Assembly: GCF_026339935.1 (NCBI RefSeq)
Contig: NZ_JAPEPX010000001.1
Span: forward strand, 558,001-622,000
Direction: 5' to 3'
DNA length: 64,000 bases
Origin: Streptomyces sp. NBC_01551
GTDB lineage: Bacteria; Actinomycetota; Actinomycetes; Streptomycetales; Streptomycetaceae
Shown: piece by piece, positions 39,311-48,438 of the stretch
Layout: every line of letters begins with the position of its first letter
Numbering within the stretch: position 1 is the stretch's first letter
Program-made: the position numbers and the translations under genes
The notes under the pieces: generated by a model
What the model saw: the letters and a program-made list of their open reading frames with translations, nothing else
Database searches by the model: none
What the model was told of the DNA's origin: nothing

Positions 39311-40641
39311 TTCCGCGCCGTCTTGGCGAGCAGCTTGTTGGCCTCCTCCTGCGCCTTCTTCACGGCCGTCCTCGGGTCCTGCTCCCCCTTGATGGCCTTC
39401 TGCATCTCCCGTACGACCGCGTCGCCGACCTGGTTCGTCCACTGGACGGGCGTGTTGGCGTCGAGCGCGGCGGTCTTCAGCTGCCCGGCGCCGATCGCGC
39501 GCGCCACGGTCTCGGCGTCCGTGCCGTCGCCCCGGTCCGAGAAGTACGGGTCGGCCAGGCCGTTGGCGTTGGAGGGGTAGATGGTGGCCTTCTTGGAGAA
39601 CTCCACCTGGTTCGGGCCGTTGGTCACCCACTTGGCGAACTCGGTCGCCGCGTCGAGGTGTTTGGTGTCCTTCTTGATGCCGAGCGACTGGGCGTAGATG
39701 CCGATGTGGCCGAGCTTCCCGGTGACGGCGCCCGCGACCTGGGTGGTGGCGTAGACCTCGGGAGCGTTCTGCTTGATGTCCTTGACGAACCCCGGGGAGC
39801 CGGGGCCGAAGACGAGCTTGCCGCCGCCGTAGAGCTGGTTGATGTCGTCGGCCTTGAGCAGGGACTCCTTGGGCATGGCGCCCTTGGCGTACAGGTCCTT
39901 CATCCGCTCGACCCACTCCACCGCCTTGTCGGTGTCGAAGGTGAACGCGTCGCGCTGTTCGCTCAGGATCGGGATGCCCATCTTCTGCCAGTCCCCGGGC
40001 AGCCGGCCCTTGGGGTCGGCCATGAACGCGGCGTACCGGCCTTCGGACTTGGCGGCTATCCGCTCGGCGTAGTCGAAGAACTCCTCGACGCTGGTGGGCG
40101 GTTTGGCCGGGTCGAGCCCGGCCTTCTCGAAGAGCACCTTGTTGTACGTGAGGATCTCGGGCGTCACGTACCAGGGGTAGGCGTACACGCCGTCGCCCTT
40201 GCCGGGCAGCTTGAACTGCTCCCAGGCGCCCGGCACGTAGTCCTTGGCGACCTGCCCGTCGAGCTTGGCCACGTCGGCGAGCATGCCGCGGTCGCCGAGG
40301 AGCTGGAAGGAGTCGGTGGAGAGGTTGACGACGTCGGGGAGGGCGCCGGCCTGGGCGTCGGCGACGAGCTTCTCGTTGTAGCCGTCGCCCGGCACGTCCT
40401 CCCATCTGACCTTGACGTCCGGGTACTTCTGCTCGAACGCGTCGATGACGCCCTGGACGTACAAGGTGAAGACGGGCTTGAGCTGGAGGGTGCGGAACGT
40501 GATCTCGCCGGACACCTTGCCGGTCTTCCCGGCCTCCTTCACCTCCCCGCCCCCACCGCTGATGCCGCAGGCGGAGGCCGAGAGGAGGGCGCCGGCCGCG
40601 AGCGCGGAGAGGGCCATACGGATCACGTACGAACGGGTCAT
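39307..40641 (-). CDS. sugar ABC transporter substrate-binding lipoprotein
   Basis: 444 residues. Lipoprotein signal MTRSYVIRMALSALAAGALL with the lipobox cysteine in SASACG, so it is anchored outside the membrane. The mature protein is a family 1 solute-binding protein (ITFRTLQLKPVFTLYVQGVIDAFEQKYPDVKV and a typical TNGPNQVEFSKKATIYPS segment). First gene of a four-gene operon ending in the GH38 mannosidase, pointing to import of mannose-containing oligosaccharides. Confidence 0.93.
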   Translation of the reverse strand: MTRSYVIRMALSALAAGALLSASACGISGGGGEVKEAGKTGKVSGEITFRTLQLKPVFTLYVQGVIDAFEQKYPDVKVRWEDVPGDGYNEKLVADAQAGALPDVVNLSTDSFQLLGDRGMLADVAKLDGQVAKDYVPGAWEQFKLPGKGDGVYAYPWYVTPEILTYNKVLFEKAGLDPAKPPTSVEEFFDYAERIAAKSEGRYAAFMADPKGRLPGDWQKMGIPILSEQRDAFTFDTDKAVEWVERMKDLYAKGAMPKESLLKADDINQLYGGGKLVFGPGSPGFVKDIKQNAPEVYATTQVAGAVTGKLGHIGIYAQSLGIKKDTKHLDAATEFAKWVTNGPNQVEFSKKATIYPSNANGLADPYFSDRGDGTDAETVARAIGAGQLKTAALDANTPVQWTNQVGDAVVREMQKAIKGEQDPRTAVKKAQEEANKLLAKTARK

Positions 40642-40952
40642 CGTCGCCGCCTTCAGGGGGAGTTCCGGCCTCGCTGCCGGAGCGCGGAGCCCACGCTGGC
40701 CCGAAAGGGACGGTCCGTCAATGTGGCCAAAGTCCCGGTGGCCGGGTACCCGTACGTCCCGAATCCCGGCAGGGGGGTGGCACGCAGACGGAAGGCTTTC
40801 CGTCAACACGGCACTGAACTGGCCTAATGCGCTTTAGTTCTTAACCCTGGAACGGTGATATCGATTCGATAACGACCCGGTTTTCCGTTCAGGATTTGAC
40901 TTCTTATGGGCCGTTCCCCCGAGCCGTTCCCGCAAGTCCGCACTAATGCGCT
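40642..40952. other. 311-bp region between the ABC operon and the small membrane protein gene
   Basis: Contains the promoter of the ABC operon and one LacI-type operator copy (40824-40837); the second copy overlaps the stop of the next gene. It includes an AT-richer stretch 40835-40915. No gene seen. Confidence 0.6.
40824..40837. promoter_or_regulatory. LacI-type operator, copy 1
   Basis: CTAATGCGCTTTAG, palindromic at 12 of 14 positions with central GCGC, as in LacI/GalR sites. It is 183 bp upstream of the binding-protein start. Confidence 0.55.
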
Positions 40953-40956
40953 TTAC
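40943..40956. promoter_or_regulatory. LacI-type operator, copy 2
   Basis: CTAATGCGCTTTAC differs from copy 1 only at the last base and lies 119 bp away, overlapping the TAA stop of the neighbouring gene. Two near-identical sites suggest DNA looping or two overlapping promoters. The repressor gene is not in the window. Confidence 0.5.
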
Positions 40957-41315
40957 TTCATCAGGTAGTCGACCTTCTCCGCGAGCTTGCCGTCCTTGAA
41001 GCAGAAGCGGTACACCGTGGTCCCCTCGCCGCGGCCGTCGCTGGAGACGTACCAGGAGCAGGTGCTGCCGGCGGGTTCGGCCGGGCCGCCGTCCTTGAGG
41101 ACGTCCTTGACGAAGCTCTCCCCCGAGGGGAGCTTCGCGCGGACCGCGTCCTCGGGGTCGCCCGTCTTGACCGAGGAGTACACGCCCGGCTCGACGAGGG
41201 TCATTTCCGCGACGTCGGCTATCTTCCCGATCCCGAAGAGGAGCAGCACGACGGCCCCGATCCCCAGGACCAGCGCCACGCCGCAGCCGATCAGACAACC
41301 CTTGCGCTGTGCCAC
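40953..41315 (-). CDS. small membrane-anchored protein, SmpA/BLIP-like fold candidate
   Basis: 120 residues. N-terminal helix (GCLIGCGVALVLGIGAVVLLLFGIG) anchors an external domain with a GDPEDAVRAKLPSGE helix start and CSWYVSSDGRGEGTTVYRFCF strands holding a Cys pair. The pattern of helix followed by strands resembles the SmpA/OmlA or BLIP fold, as in many small actinobacterial envelope proteins. Function unknown; not convincingly part of the sugar operon. Confidence 0.65.
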   Translation of the reverse strand: MAQRKGCLIGCGVALVLGIGAVVLLLFGIGKIADVAEMTLVEPGVYSSVKTGDPEDAVRAKLPSGESFVKDVLKDGGPAEPAGSTCSWYVSSDGRGEGTTVYRFCFKDGKLAEKVDYLMK

Positions 41316-41505
41316 GCCCGTTCCTCCATGCGATCACCGTGTCCGGCGCCGTTCGCCGTGACTCCTCAGACCTTGGCAGGAGGCGGGGGCTCCGCACTGT
41401 CCTCCAAAGTCTTCGGTGATCACAACGATCGTCGTTCGAGGTCAGGCGCCCTTCCCGGGGTATACAGGGGGGACGACCATCCGGACGAAACAGGAGGAAA
41501 TCACC

Positions 41506-41961
41506 ATGAGTGAACCCATCGAGCCGCTGATCGTCGTCGGCGTGGACGGTTCGAACCATTCGAAGGAAGCCCTGCGCTGGGCCGTTGCCCAGGCCAAGGC
41601 GATCGGGGGGCGGGTGCACGCCGTCATGAGCTGGGACTGGAACACCAACCCGTTCGCCGTGGGCACGGCGGCGCCGCAGGAACTCGTCAACGCCGAGGCG
41701 GCGGCCCGTCAGAAACTGGCGGACACCGTCGCCACGGCGGTCGGCACCTCGCCCGGCGTGCCGGTGTTCCGGCGGGTGGAACAGGGCTCGGCCGCGCAGG
41801 TACTGGTGGACGCGTCCAAGGAGGCGGACCTGACGGTCATCGGCACCCGCGGCTACGGGGGCTTCAAGGGGGCCCTGCTGGGTTCGGTGAGCCAGCAGGT
41901 GGTGCAGTACGCGACGAGCACGGTCGTCGTGGTCCGCGAGGGCGCGGACGAGGACGACTGA
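41506..41961 (+). CDS. universal stress protein
   Basis: 151 residues, single Usp domain. Strand VVGVDGSNHSKEALRWA at the start and the full ATP-binding motif GTRGYGGFKGALLGSVS (G-2x-G-9x-G-S) near residues 118-134. AGGAGG ribosome site. Unlike the Usp at 7643-8158, the nucleotide motif is intact. Likely dormancy or stress role. A TATAC element at 41461 may be part of its promoter. Confidence 0.95.
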   Translation: MSEPIEPLIVVGVDGSNHSKEALRWAVAQAKAIGGRVHAVMSWDWNTNPFAVGTAAPQELVNAEAAARQKLADTVATAVGTSPGVPVFRRVEQGSAAQVLVDASKEADLTVIGTRGYGGFKGALLGSVSQQVVQYATSTVVVVREGADEDD

Positions 41962-42147
41962 CGCCGTACCGGTACCCCTGGACCCTGGGCACCCTACCGG
42001 CGCCCCCGGACGGGACATCGCGCCGCGAGCCCCCGCCGGCCGGGCCCTCGGCAGCCGGGCTTCCAGGCCCGGGGCAACTCTGCGCGGGGGCGACCAGCTT
42101 CCGGGGGACAGTCAGGCTGCAGGCGCCGCCAGGCCATCAGGCCCGGA

Positions 42148-42225
42148 GGGCGGCGGGGCCGACAGGCCCAGGAGCGGTCAGGCGAGCGCCCTGCGGCCCG
42201 GGGCGGCGGGGCCGACGGGCCCGGG
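42148..42225. repeat. pair of 25-bp GC-rich direct repeats
   Basis: Copies at 42148-42172 and 42201-42225, both starting GGGCGGCGGGGCCGAC, match at 23 of 25 positions. They lie in the 277-bp gap downstream of the dehydratase gene; no gene is seen in that gap. Confidence 0.6.
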
Positions 42226-42238
42226 GGCCGGCAGGGCG

Positions 42239-43174
42239 TCAGGGCGTGGGAGGCGTCAGGTCTGTGGGGTCGGTGTTGGCGCCGCAGAGGACTACCGCGA
42301 CGCGGTCGCCCAGGGGTTCCGGGGCGGTGTGGAGGGCCGCCAGGGCGGTGGCCGCGCCCGCTTCGACGACGATGCGGTGCTCCTCCCACAGGGTCCGGCG
42401 GGCCGCGGTGATCGCCTGGTCCGGGACCAGCACCGAGCGGACTCCCTCGTGCCGCGCGGCGGCCAGCGCGTCGGCCGATACCCGGGTGGCGCCCAGCGAG
42501 TCGCCGGCCACCGAGTCCACGGGCACGTCCACGACCCGGCCCGCCTCCAGCGCGGCGTTCAGGGCCCGGCTGTTCTCCGGCTCGGCCGCGACCACCCGTA
42601 CGCCGTGCTCGCGCGCGGCCGCGGCGATCCCGGCGAACAGCCCGCCACCGCCCACCGCGACGACCACCGTGTCCAGGCCGGGCAGCCCGGCCCGGATCTC
42701 GTCCAGCAGGGTCCCGGCCCCGGCGGCGATCAGCGGGTGGTCGTAGGCGTGGCTGCCGAGCGCCCCGCTCTCGGCGGCGAACTCCTCGCACGCGGCCAGC
42801 GCCTCGGCGTACCGGTCGCCGACGAGCCGTACGTCGGCCCCGTAGCCCCGCAGCCGCTCCACCTTCACGCGCGGGGCGTTGACCGGCAGGAACACCGTCG
42901 CCGGAACCGCCTGCGCCCGCGCCGCCCACGCGCAGGCGAGGCCCGCGTTGCCGCCGGAGGCGATGGTGACGCCCGCGTCCGGGAGGGTGCCGGCACGGTG
43001 GTGGGCGGCGAGGAAGTTGCGGGCGCCGCGGGCCTTGAAGGAGCCGGTGTGCTGGAGGTACTCCAGCGCGTACCAGACCCCTTCGGCGGCGGGCACCACG
43101 GCGGCCGGGCGTATCGCCCCCGCGATCCGGTCGGCGGCGGCGCGTACGGCGGCGTAGTCGAGCTGTTCTTCCAT
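42239..43174 (-). CDS. threonine/serine dehydratase-like PLP enzyme
   Basis: 311 residues, fold type II PLP enzyme. The PLP lysine is in TGSFKARGARN near residue 47, the phosphate-binding Gly loop is VVVAVGGGGLFAGI, and ASGGNAGLACA is the substrate loop. Close to catabolic threonine dehydratase and serine racemase. No ACT domain, so not the feedback-regulated biosynthetic type. Upstream lies a TetR gene on the same strand, separated by 10-bp tandem repeats. Confidence 0.88.
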   Translation of the reverse strand: MEEQLDYAAVRAAADRIAGAIRPAAVVPAAEGVWYALEYLQHTGSFKARGARNFLAAHHRAGTLPDAGVTIASGGNAGLACAWAARAQAVPATVFLPVNAPRVKVERLRGYGADVRLVGDRYAEALAACEEFAAESGALGSHAYDHPLIAAGAGTLLDEIRAGLPGLDTVVVAVGGGGLFAGIAAAAREHGVRVVAAEPENSRALNAALEAGRVVDVPVDSVAGDSLGATRVSADALAAARHEGVRSVLVPDQAITAARRTLWEEHRIVVEAGAATALAALHTAPEPLGDRVAVVLCGANTDPTDLTPPTP

Positions 43175-43190
43175 GACGGGGTCCCTTCAG

Positions 43191-43240
43191 ACGGCTTCAG
43201 ACGGCTTCACGCGGCTTCACGCGGCTTCATGCGGCTTCAG
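43191..43240. repeat. 10-bp tandem repeat between TetR and dehydratase genes
   Basis: Five contiguous decamers of the form RCGGCTTCAN (ACGGCTTCAG, ACGGCTTCAC, GCGGCTTCAC, GCGGCTTCAT, GCGGCTTCAG). The last overlaps the TGA stop of the TetR gene. The 10-bp step equals about one helical turn. Confidence 0.8.
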
Positions 43241-43878
43241 ACACCGGGCCGGTTGGCCTCGATGAGCTGGCGCAGGGCGCCGTAGTACACCTCGTGGTCG
43301 GTCAGCGGCGGCAGTACGTCGGCCAGCCCGCCCGAGAGCACCGGGAACCGCTCCGGGTCCAGCGCGGCGAGCGCCGCCCGCGAGGCGGCGGTCGCCCCGG
43401 CCGGGTCTCGGTGGTCGACGAAGGCCGCGCTGCCCAGGGTGAGCAGGTACATCCGTCGGTACGCGGTCATCGCCTCGGCCGGGGTCATCCCGGCGGCCAC
43501 GCTGTCGGCGAGCGCGGGCTCGACGAGCCGGGCCAGCAGCTGCCGCCCGAGCCAGGGCCGGCCGCCGCGCAGCACCAGCAGCCCGGGGTGGGCGGTGAGC
43601 AGCCGGTACAGCGCGCTGAACCGGAGCTCGGTGGCCTCGGCCCAGCCGGTTCCGGCGGGGATGTCGGGCAGCTGCGCGGCGAGGTGCTCGGTGCACAGGT
43701 CCAGCAGTCCGGCCAGATCGGCGCAGCGGCGCTGGACGGTGGCGTGGGAGACGTCGAGCCGTTCGGCTAGTGCGCGGAAGCTCAGCGCGTTCGGGCCCTG
43801 CTCGTCGAGGATCCGCAGGGCGGCGACGGCGATCGCCTCGGGCGTCGCGCGGTCCAGGGCGGCTGATCTTCTCGGCAT
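43237..43878 (-). CDS. TetR family regulator
   Basis: 213 residues from ATG (MPRRSAALDRATPEAIAVAAL); the open frame upstream is not TetR-like. HTH segment ALSFRALAERLDVSHATVQRRCADLAGLLDL. It is less canonical than the other TetR members here, with RRCADLA in place of the usual YRHF after the recognition helix. Its stop lies inside a 10-bp tandem repeat. Probably regulates the adjacent dehydratase or itself through the palindrome at 43881-43893. Confidence 0.82.
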   Translation of the reverse strand: MPRRSAALDRATPEAIAVAALRILDEQGPNALSFRALAERLDVSHATVQRRCADLAGLLDLCTEHLAAQLPDIPAGTGWAEATELRFSALYRLLTAHPGLLVLRGGRPWLGRQLLARLVEPALADSVAAGMTPAEAMTAYRRMYLLTLGSAAFVDHRDPAGATAASRAALAALDPERFPVLSGGLADVLPPLTDHEVYYGALRQLIEANRPGV

Positions 43879-43880
43879 GA

Positions 43881-43893
43881 GATACACCGTATC
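43881..43893. promoter_or_regulatory. operator candidate at the TetR start
   Basis: GATACACCGTATC has 5-bp inverted arms (GATAC and GTATC) immediately before the start codon, with another CCGTATCG at 43910. Fits autoregulation. Confidence 0.45.
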
Positions 43894-44105
43894 AGACGAC
43901 GTAACAGCCACCGTATCGACCGCGTTAGCACACGCCCGGCCGTCACGGGACTCCCCGATCGTGTGACTCCGACTACGGCCATATTGCTGGTCATTGGCCG
44001 ATATGCATCGACCTTCGTTGACAGAGGGTAACCACAGCGCTGCACTGGGCGACACGGCCACCGTCCCCGGAACCGCCCGTCCCACCCCCACGTCAAGGAG
44101 ACTCC

Positions 44106-45797
44106 GTGCCGCCTCGCCTGCGTGCGTCGCTCCCCTGCCTGACCGCGGTCACCCTGTTCGCCCTCGCGCTCTCCCCCCTCACCGCCCCCACGACGGCGAA
44201 CGCCGAGCCCAACGCCACCTCGGACACCCCGCTCGCGCTCACCCCGCCCATGGGCTGGAACAACTGGGCGCACTACATGTGCGACATCGACGAGGCCAAG
44301 GTCGTCGCGAACGCGGACGCGCTCGTCCGCACGGGACTCGCCGCCAAGGGCTACGACACGGTGACCGTGGACGACTGCTGGATGCGGACGACCCGTGACG
44401 CGCGGGGCGACCTCGTCACCGACACCGCAAAGTTCCCGCACGGCATGGCCTGGCTCGGCGAGTACCTGCACGCCAAGGGCCTGAAGTTCGGCATCTACCA
44501 GGACGCCGGCTCCCTCACCTGCGAGAAGTACCCCGGCAGCGGGGCCCCGGCCGGCGGCGGCGCGGACCACTACGACCAGGACGCCCGACTGTTCGCCTCC
44601 TGGAAGGTGGACTACGTCAAGATGGACGGCTGCAACCTCTGGGTGCCGCCGGGCAAGACGAAGGAGCAGGCCTACCGCGACGCGTACGGTGCCGTGGCCC
44701 GGGCCCTGCGCGACTCCGGACGGGACATGGTGCTGTCCGCGTCCGCGCCCGCCTACTTCCAGCAGGGCGAGTGGGGCGGCTCCGACTGGCACAAGGTGCT
44801 CGGCTGGGTCGGCGAGAGCGGCCAGCTGTGGCGTGAGGGCAAGGACATCAAGGTCTACCAGCCGGCCGCGCCCGCGACCTCCCGCTGGAGCTCGGTGATG
44901 GGCAACTACGGCTACAACCGCTGGCTCGGCCGGTACGCGGGCCCCGGCAACTGGAACGACCCCGACTTCCTGATCGCGGGCGCCCCCGGGCTCACCGAGG
45001 CGGAGAGCCGCAGCCAGGTCGGCCTGTGGGCGATGATGGCCGCCCCCTTCATCTTGTCCTCCGATGTCTCCCAGCTCACCCCGGCCGGGCTCAAGGCGCT
45101 CGGCAACGCCGATCTGATCGAGCTCGACCAGGACCCGATGGGCCGTCAGGGCGCGGTGGTCTCCTCCAACGCCACCTTCGAGGTACTGGCCCGGCCGCTG
45201 GCGAACGGGGACCGCGCCGTCGCCGTCCTCAACCGCTCCGGCAACACCCGGGACATCTCCGTACCGCTGGCTGACATCGGGCTGGACTCCTGCACCGTGG
45301 ACGCCAAGGACCTGTGGAGCGGAGCGCGCACCGAGGTCTCCGACTCCCTGACCGGGAAGCTGGCCGGGCACGACACGGCCGTCTGGCGGCTCAGCCCGCG
45401 CGGCTGCGCCGATGCCGTCCCGACCGGGCAGATCAACGGCGACGGCGCCAAGTGCGCCGACGGGGCCAACACCACCGGGGTCGGCGCGGTCGTGATGGCG
45501 TCCTGCACGGCGGGCGCCGACCAGCGCTGGACCCTGGGGCCCGACGCGAGCCTGCGGCTGGCCGGCAAGTGCCTGTCGGCGGGCGAGAACGGCTCGGTGG
45601 AGCTCGCGAAGTGCGCGGCCGGCGAGCCGGGGCAGAGCTGGACGCACCGCCGGGACGGGGCTCTGGTCGAGGCCGTGAGCGAGCTGTGCCTGACGGCCCC
45701 GGCGGCGGCCGCGACCCCGGACGCCCCGGCCGAGCGGCTGCGGCTGGCCGAGTGCGGCGACCACCGGGTCGACCAGGCCTGGTCCCTGCCGGTCTGA
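44106..45797 (+). CDS. secreted alpha-galactosidase (GH27) with CBM13
   Basis: 563 residues from GTG, AAGGAG just upstream. Signal peptide (LTAVTLFALALSPLTAPTTANA). The GH27 barrel begins LTPPMGWNNWAHY. It contains TVDDCW, the nucleophile Asp in YVKMDGCN near residue 173 and the acid/base Asp in NWNDPDFLI near 283. A linker and ricin-type beta-trefoil CBM13 follow (about 440-563, with QRW/QSW/QAW repeats). It releases terminal alpha-galactose (alpha-N-acetylgalactosamine or beta-L-arabinopyranose activity also occurs in GH27). First gene of an operon with GH89, 11 bp apart. Confidence 0.94.
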   Translation: MPPRLRASLPCLTAVTLFALALSPLTAPTTANAEPNATSDTPLALTPPMGWNNWAHYMCDIDEAKVVANADALVRTGLAAKGYDTVTVDDCWMRTTRDARGDLVTDTAKFPHGMAWLGEYLHAKGLKFGIYQDAGSLTCEKYPGSGAPAGGGADHYDQDARLFASWKVDYVKMDGCNLWVPPGKTKEQAYRDAYGAVARALRDSGRDMVLSASAPAYFQQGEWGGSDWHKVLGWVGESGQLWREGKDIKVYQPAAPATSRWSSVMGNYGYNRWLGRYAGPGNWNDPDFLIAGAPGLTEAESRSQVGLWAMMAAPFILSSDVSQLTPAGLKALGNADLIELDQDPMGRQGAVVSSNATFEVLARPLANGDRAVAVLNRSGNTRDISVPLADIGLDSCTVDAKDLWSGARTEVSDSLTGKLAGHDTAVWRLSPRGCADAVPTGQINGDGAKCADGANTTGVGAVVMASCTAGADQRWTLGPDASLRLAGKCLSAGENGSVELAKCAAGEPGQSWTHRRDGALVEAVSELCLTAPAAAATPDAPAERLRLAECGDHRVDQAWSLPV

Positions 45798-45808
45798 AGG
45801 GGCGCCCG

Positions 45809-48205
45809 ATGACCCACTCGAAGCCGAACCCGACGTACCCGACGACCCCGACGACCCCGACCAGCCCGACCAGCTCGGCGACCCCGTCAACTCCGACGCC
45901 CCCGCCGCGCCGCCGGCGGGCCGCGCTCGCGGTGCTGCCCGCCGCGCTGCTGACCCTGCTCTGCTCGGGGGCAGCGCCCGGAGCCACCGCTCCGGGTGCG
46001 CGCCCGCCCGCGCGGGCCGACGTACAGGAGAGGGCCCTGCCGGGGGTACGGGAGGACGCGCGGCCGGCGGCAGCGCCGCGGCGGGCCTTCGACGTGGCCC
46101 CGGCGCGGGCCGCGCTGGAGCGGCTGCTGCCCCGGCACGCCGACCAGTTCACGCTGGTCGCGGACGAGGCCGCCGGGGCCGACACCTTCACCGTGTCCGG
46201 TACGCCGGGCGCCCTCACCGTGCGCGGCTCGACCGGGGCCACCCTGCTCACCGGCGTCGGCTGGTACCTCCAGCACGTCGCGGGCGCCGACATCGGCTGG
46301 CCCGGCGACAGCCTCGGGATGCTGCCGGCGAGGCTGCCGGGAGTACCGGCGCCGGTCACCCGCAGCGCGCTGGTCCCGCACCGGTACGCGCTCAACGACA
46401 CGGACGACGGCTACTCGGGCCCGTACCGCTCCTTCGAGGAGCACCAGCGGCAGATCGACCTGCTCGCCCTGCACGGCATCAACGAGGTGTTCGTGCAGGT
46501 CGGCGCCGAGTACCCGTACTACCGGGCGCTCCAGGGCTTCGGCTACTCCGCCGAGGAGCTGCGGGAGTGGATCCCCGGCCCCGCTCATCAGAGCTGGTGG
46601 CTGCTGCAGAACCTGAGCGGGTTCGGCGGCCCGGTCACCGAGCGGCTGATGAGAGAACGCGCCGAGCTCGGCGGGCGGATCGCCGAGCAGCTGCGCGGGC
46701 TCGGCATGACCCCGGTGCTGCCGGGTTACTTCGGTACCGTGCCGCCGGAGTTCGCCGCCCGCAACCCGGGCGCCGCCACCGTGGCGCAGGGTGACTGGGC
46801 GGGCTTCGACCGCCCCGACTGGATGGACCCGTCCTCGCAGGTGTTCCAGCGGCTCGCGGCCTCCTACTACGCCGAGCAGCGGGCGGTGTTCGGGGACAGC
46901 GCCATGTACCGGATGAGCCCGCTGCACGAGGGCGGCCAGACCGGCTCGGTGGACGTGAAAACCGCCGCCGGGGCGATCCAGCGGGCCCTGCACGCGGCGC
47001 ACCCCGGCGCGCTGTGGGCGGTGCTGGGCTGGCAGGACGATCCGACGGCGGAGCTGCTGGCCGGGGTGGACACCTCGAAGCTGCTGATCCTGGACGGGCT
47101 GTCCGACCGGTACAACCGCCTGGACCGCGAAGCCCGTTGGGGTGGCGCCCCGTACGCGATCGGCACGATCTACAACTTCGGCGGGCACACCACGGTCGGC
47201 GCCAACACCTCGGTGTGGATCGACCGGTTCGGCGCCTGGCGGGCGAAGCCCAACAGCGCGCTGAAGGGGATCGCGTACCTGCCGGAGGCCACCGGGACCA
47301 ACCCGGCCGCCTTCGACCTGTACACGGACCTGGCCTGGGAGCCGGGGCCGATCGACCAGAAGCGGTGGTTCGCCGATTTCGCGGCGCGCCGGTACGGGAG
47401 GCCCGACGCGGAGGCCGCGGCGGCCTGGGAGGAGCTGCGCAAGGGCCCGTACAGCACCTCCTCCGGCCTGTGGTCGGAGTCCCAGGACAGCCTGTTCACG
47501 GCCCGGCCGAGCCTGACGGCGGCGGGGGCGGCGTACTGGAGTCCCAAGTCCATGCGGTACACGGCGGATTCGGTACGCAAGGCCCTGGACCACCTGCTCA
47601 AGGTGAAGCCGGAGCTGCGCGGCTCCAGCGCGTACCGCTTCGACCTCGTGGACACGGCCCGGCAGGCGCTCGCGAACCAGTCGCGGGTGCTGCTCCCGAA
47701 GATCAAGACGGCGTACGAGGCCAAGGACCTTGCCGGCTTCCGGAACCTGACGGCCCAATGGCGCGACGGCGAGCGGGACTTGGATGCCCTGGTCGGATCC
47801 GACCCGAACTTCCTGCTGGGCGGCTGGCTGGGCGCGGCCCGCTCCTGGGGCGCGGACGAGGCCGAGCGGGACCGTTACGAGTACGACGCGCGCTCCCTGC
47901 TGAGCGTGTGGGGCCGGCGCAGCACCAGCGAGGGCGGCTTCCTGCACGACTACGCGAACCGCGAATGGAGCGGCCTGATCAGCGAGTTGTACGCGCGGCG
48001 GTGGGAGGTCTACTTCACCTCGCTGGAGGACGCCCTGGTCAAGGGGGCCGCGCCGGTGGCGATCGACTGGCACGACTTCGAGGAGGACTGGGCGCGCCGT
48101 ACCACCAGGCATCCGAGCGGGCCGAGCGGCGACCCGTACGCCCTGGCGGCCGGGGTCGCGCGCGGCCTCGCCGCCACCACCGCGACGGCTAAGGACGTCA
48201 ACTGA
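45809..48205 (+). CDS. secreted alpha-N-acetylglucosaminidase (GH89)
   Basis: 798 residues. A Thr/Pro-rich start (MTHSKPNPTYPTTPTTPT) precedes RRRR and a hydrophobic signal core, giving an unusually long n-region of about 40 residues. The enzyme resembles human NAGLU: LALHGINEVFVQVGAE, then SWWLLQNLSGFGGP. Catalytic Glu candidates are YRMSPLHEGG near residue 374 and AYLPEATGTNP near 492, plus TIYNFGGHTT. Removes terminal alpha-linked GlcNAc from glycans such as mucins or heparan-type chains. Follows GH27 with its own AAGGGG site. Confidence 0.93.
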   Translation: MTHSKPNPTYPTTPTTPTSPTSSATPSTPTPPPRRRRAALAVLPAALLTLLCSGAAPGATAPGARPPARADVQERALPGVREDARPAAAPRRAFDVAPARAALERLLPRHADQFTLVADEAAGADTFTVSGTPGALTVRGSTGATLLTGVGWYLQHVAGADIGWPGDSLGMLPARLPGVPAPVTRSALVPHRYALNDTDDGYSGPYRSFEEHQRQIDLLALHGINEVFVQVGAEYPYYRALQGFGYSAEELREWIPGPAHQSWWLLQNLSGFGGPVTERLMRERAELGGRIAEQLRGLGMTPVLPGYFGTVPPEFAARNPGAATVAQGDWAGFDRPDWMDPSSQVFQRLAASYYAEQRAVFGDSAMYRMSPLHEGGQTGSVDVKTAAGAIQRALHAAHPGALWAVLGWQDDPTAELLAGVDTSKLLILDGLSDRYNRLDREARWGGAPYAIGTIYNFGGHTTVGANTSVWIDRFGAWRAKPNSALKGIAYLPEATGTNPAAFDLYTDLAWEPGPIDQKRWFADFAARRYGRPDAEAAAAWEELRKGPYSTSSGLWSESQDSLFTARPSLTAAGAAYWSPKSMRYTADSVRKALDHLLKVKPELRGSSAYRFDLVDTARQALANQSRVLLPKIKTAYEAKDLAGFRNLTAQWRDGERDLDALVGSDPNFLLGGWLGAARSWGADEAERDRYEYDARSLLSVWGRRSTSEGGFLHDYANREWSGLISELYARRWEVYFTSLEDALVKGAAPVAIDWHDFEEDWARRTTRHPSGPSGDPYALAAGVARGLAATTATAKDVN

Positions 48206-48438
48206 GCTACACCACCGGGGACGGTGGCGATCAGGTCCCCGGGTGATCTCACCCTCCCGTGGGAATCTCGCGACCCGTCCGGGGGAGAAGGATGCGGCCC
48301 GCTCGCCGCGCGGGCCGGGCACTCGGTTCACTGGCACGGAAACGATCAGGGGCGGTCGTCGGGGCTGTCTCAGCCGTCCGGCGGCCGCTCCTTCCAACGC
48401 GCTGCCACCGGCGCGAGGCCGTCAGGAGTGCACCGGGC

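Noticed and set aside
42148..42225. Decayed gene in the gap after the dehydratase
   Set aside because: Both strands give only low-complexity Gly/Arg/Pro translations; the pair of 25-bp repeats explains the apparent order.
43191..43240. CRISPR array
   Set aside because: Repeats are 10 bp with no spacers; no cas genes nearby.
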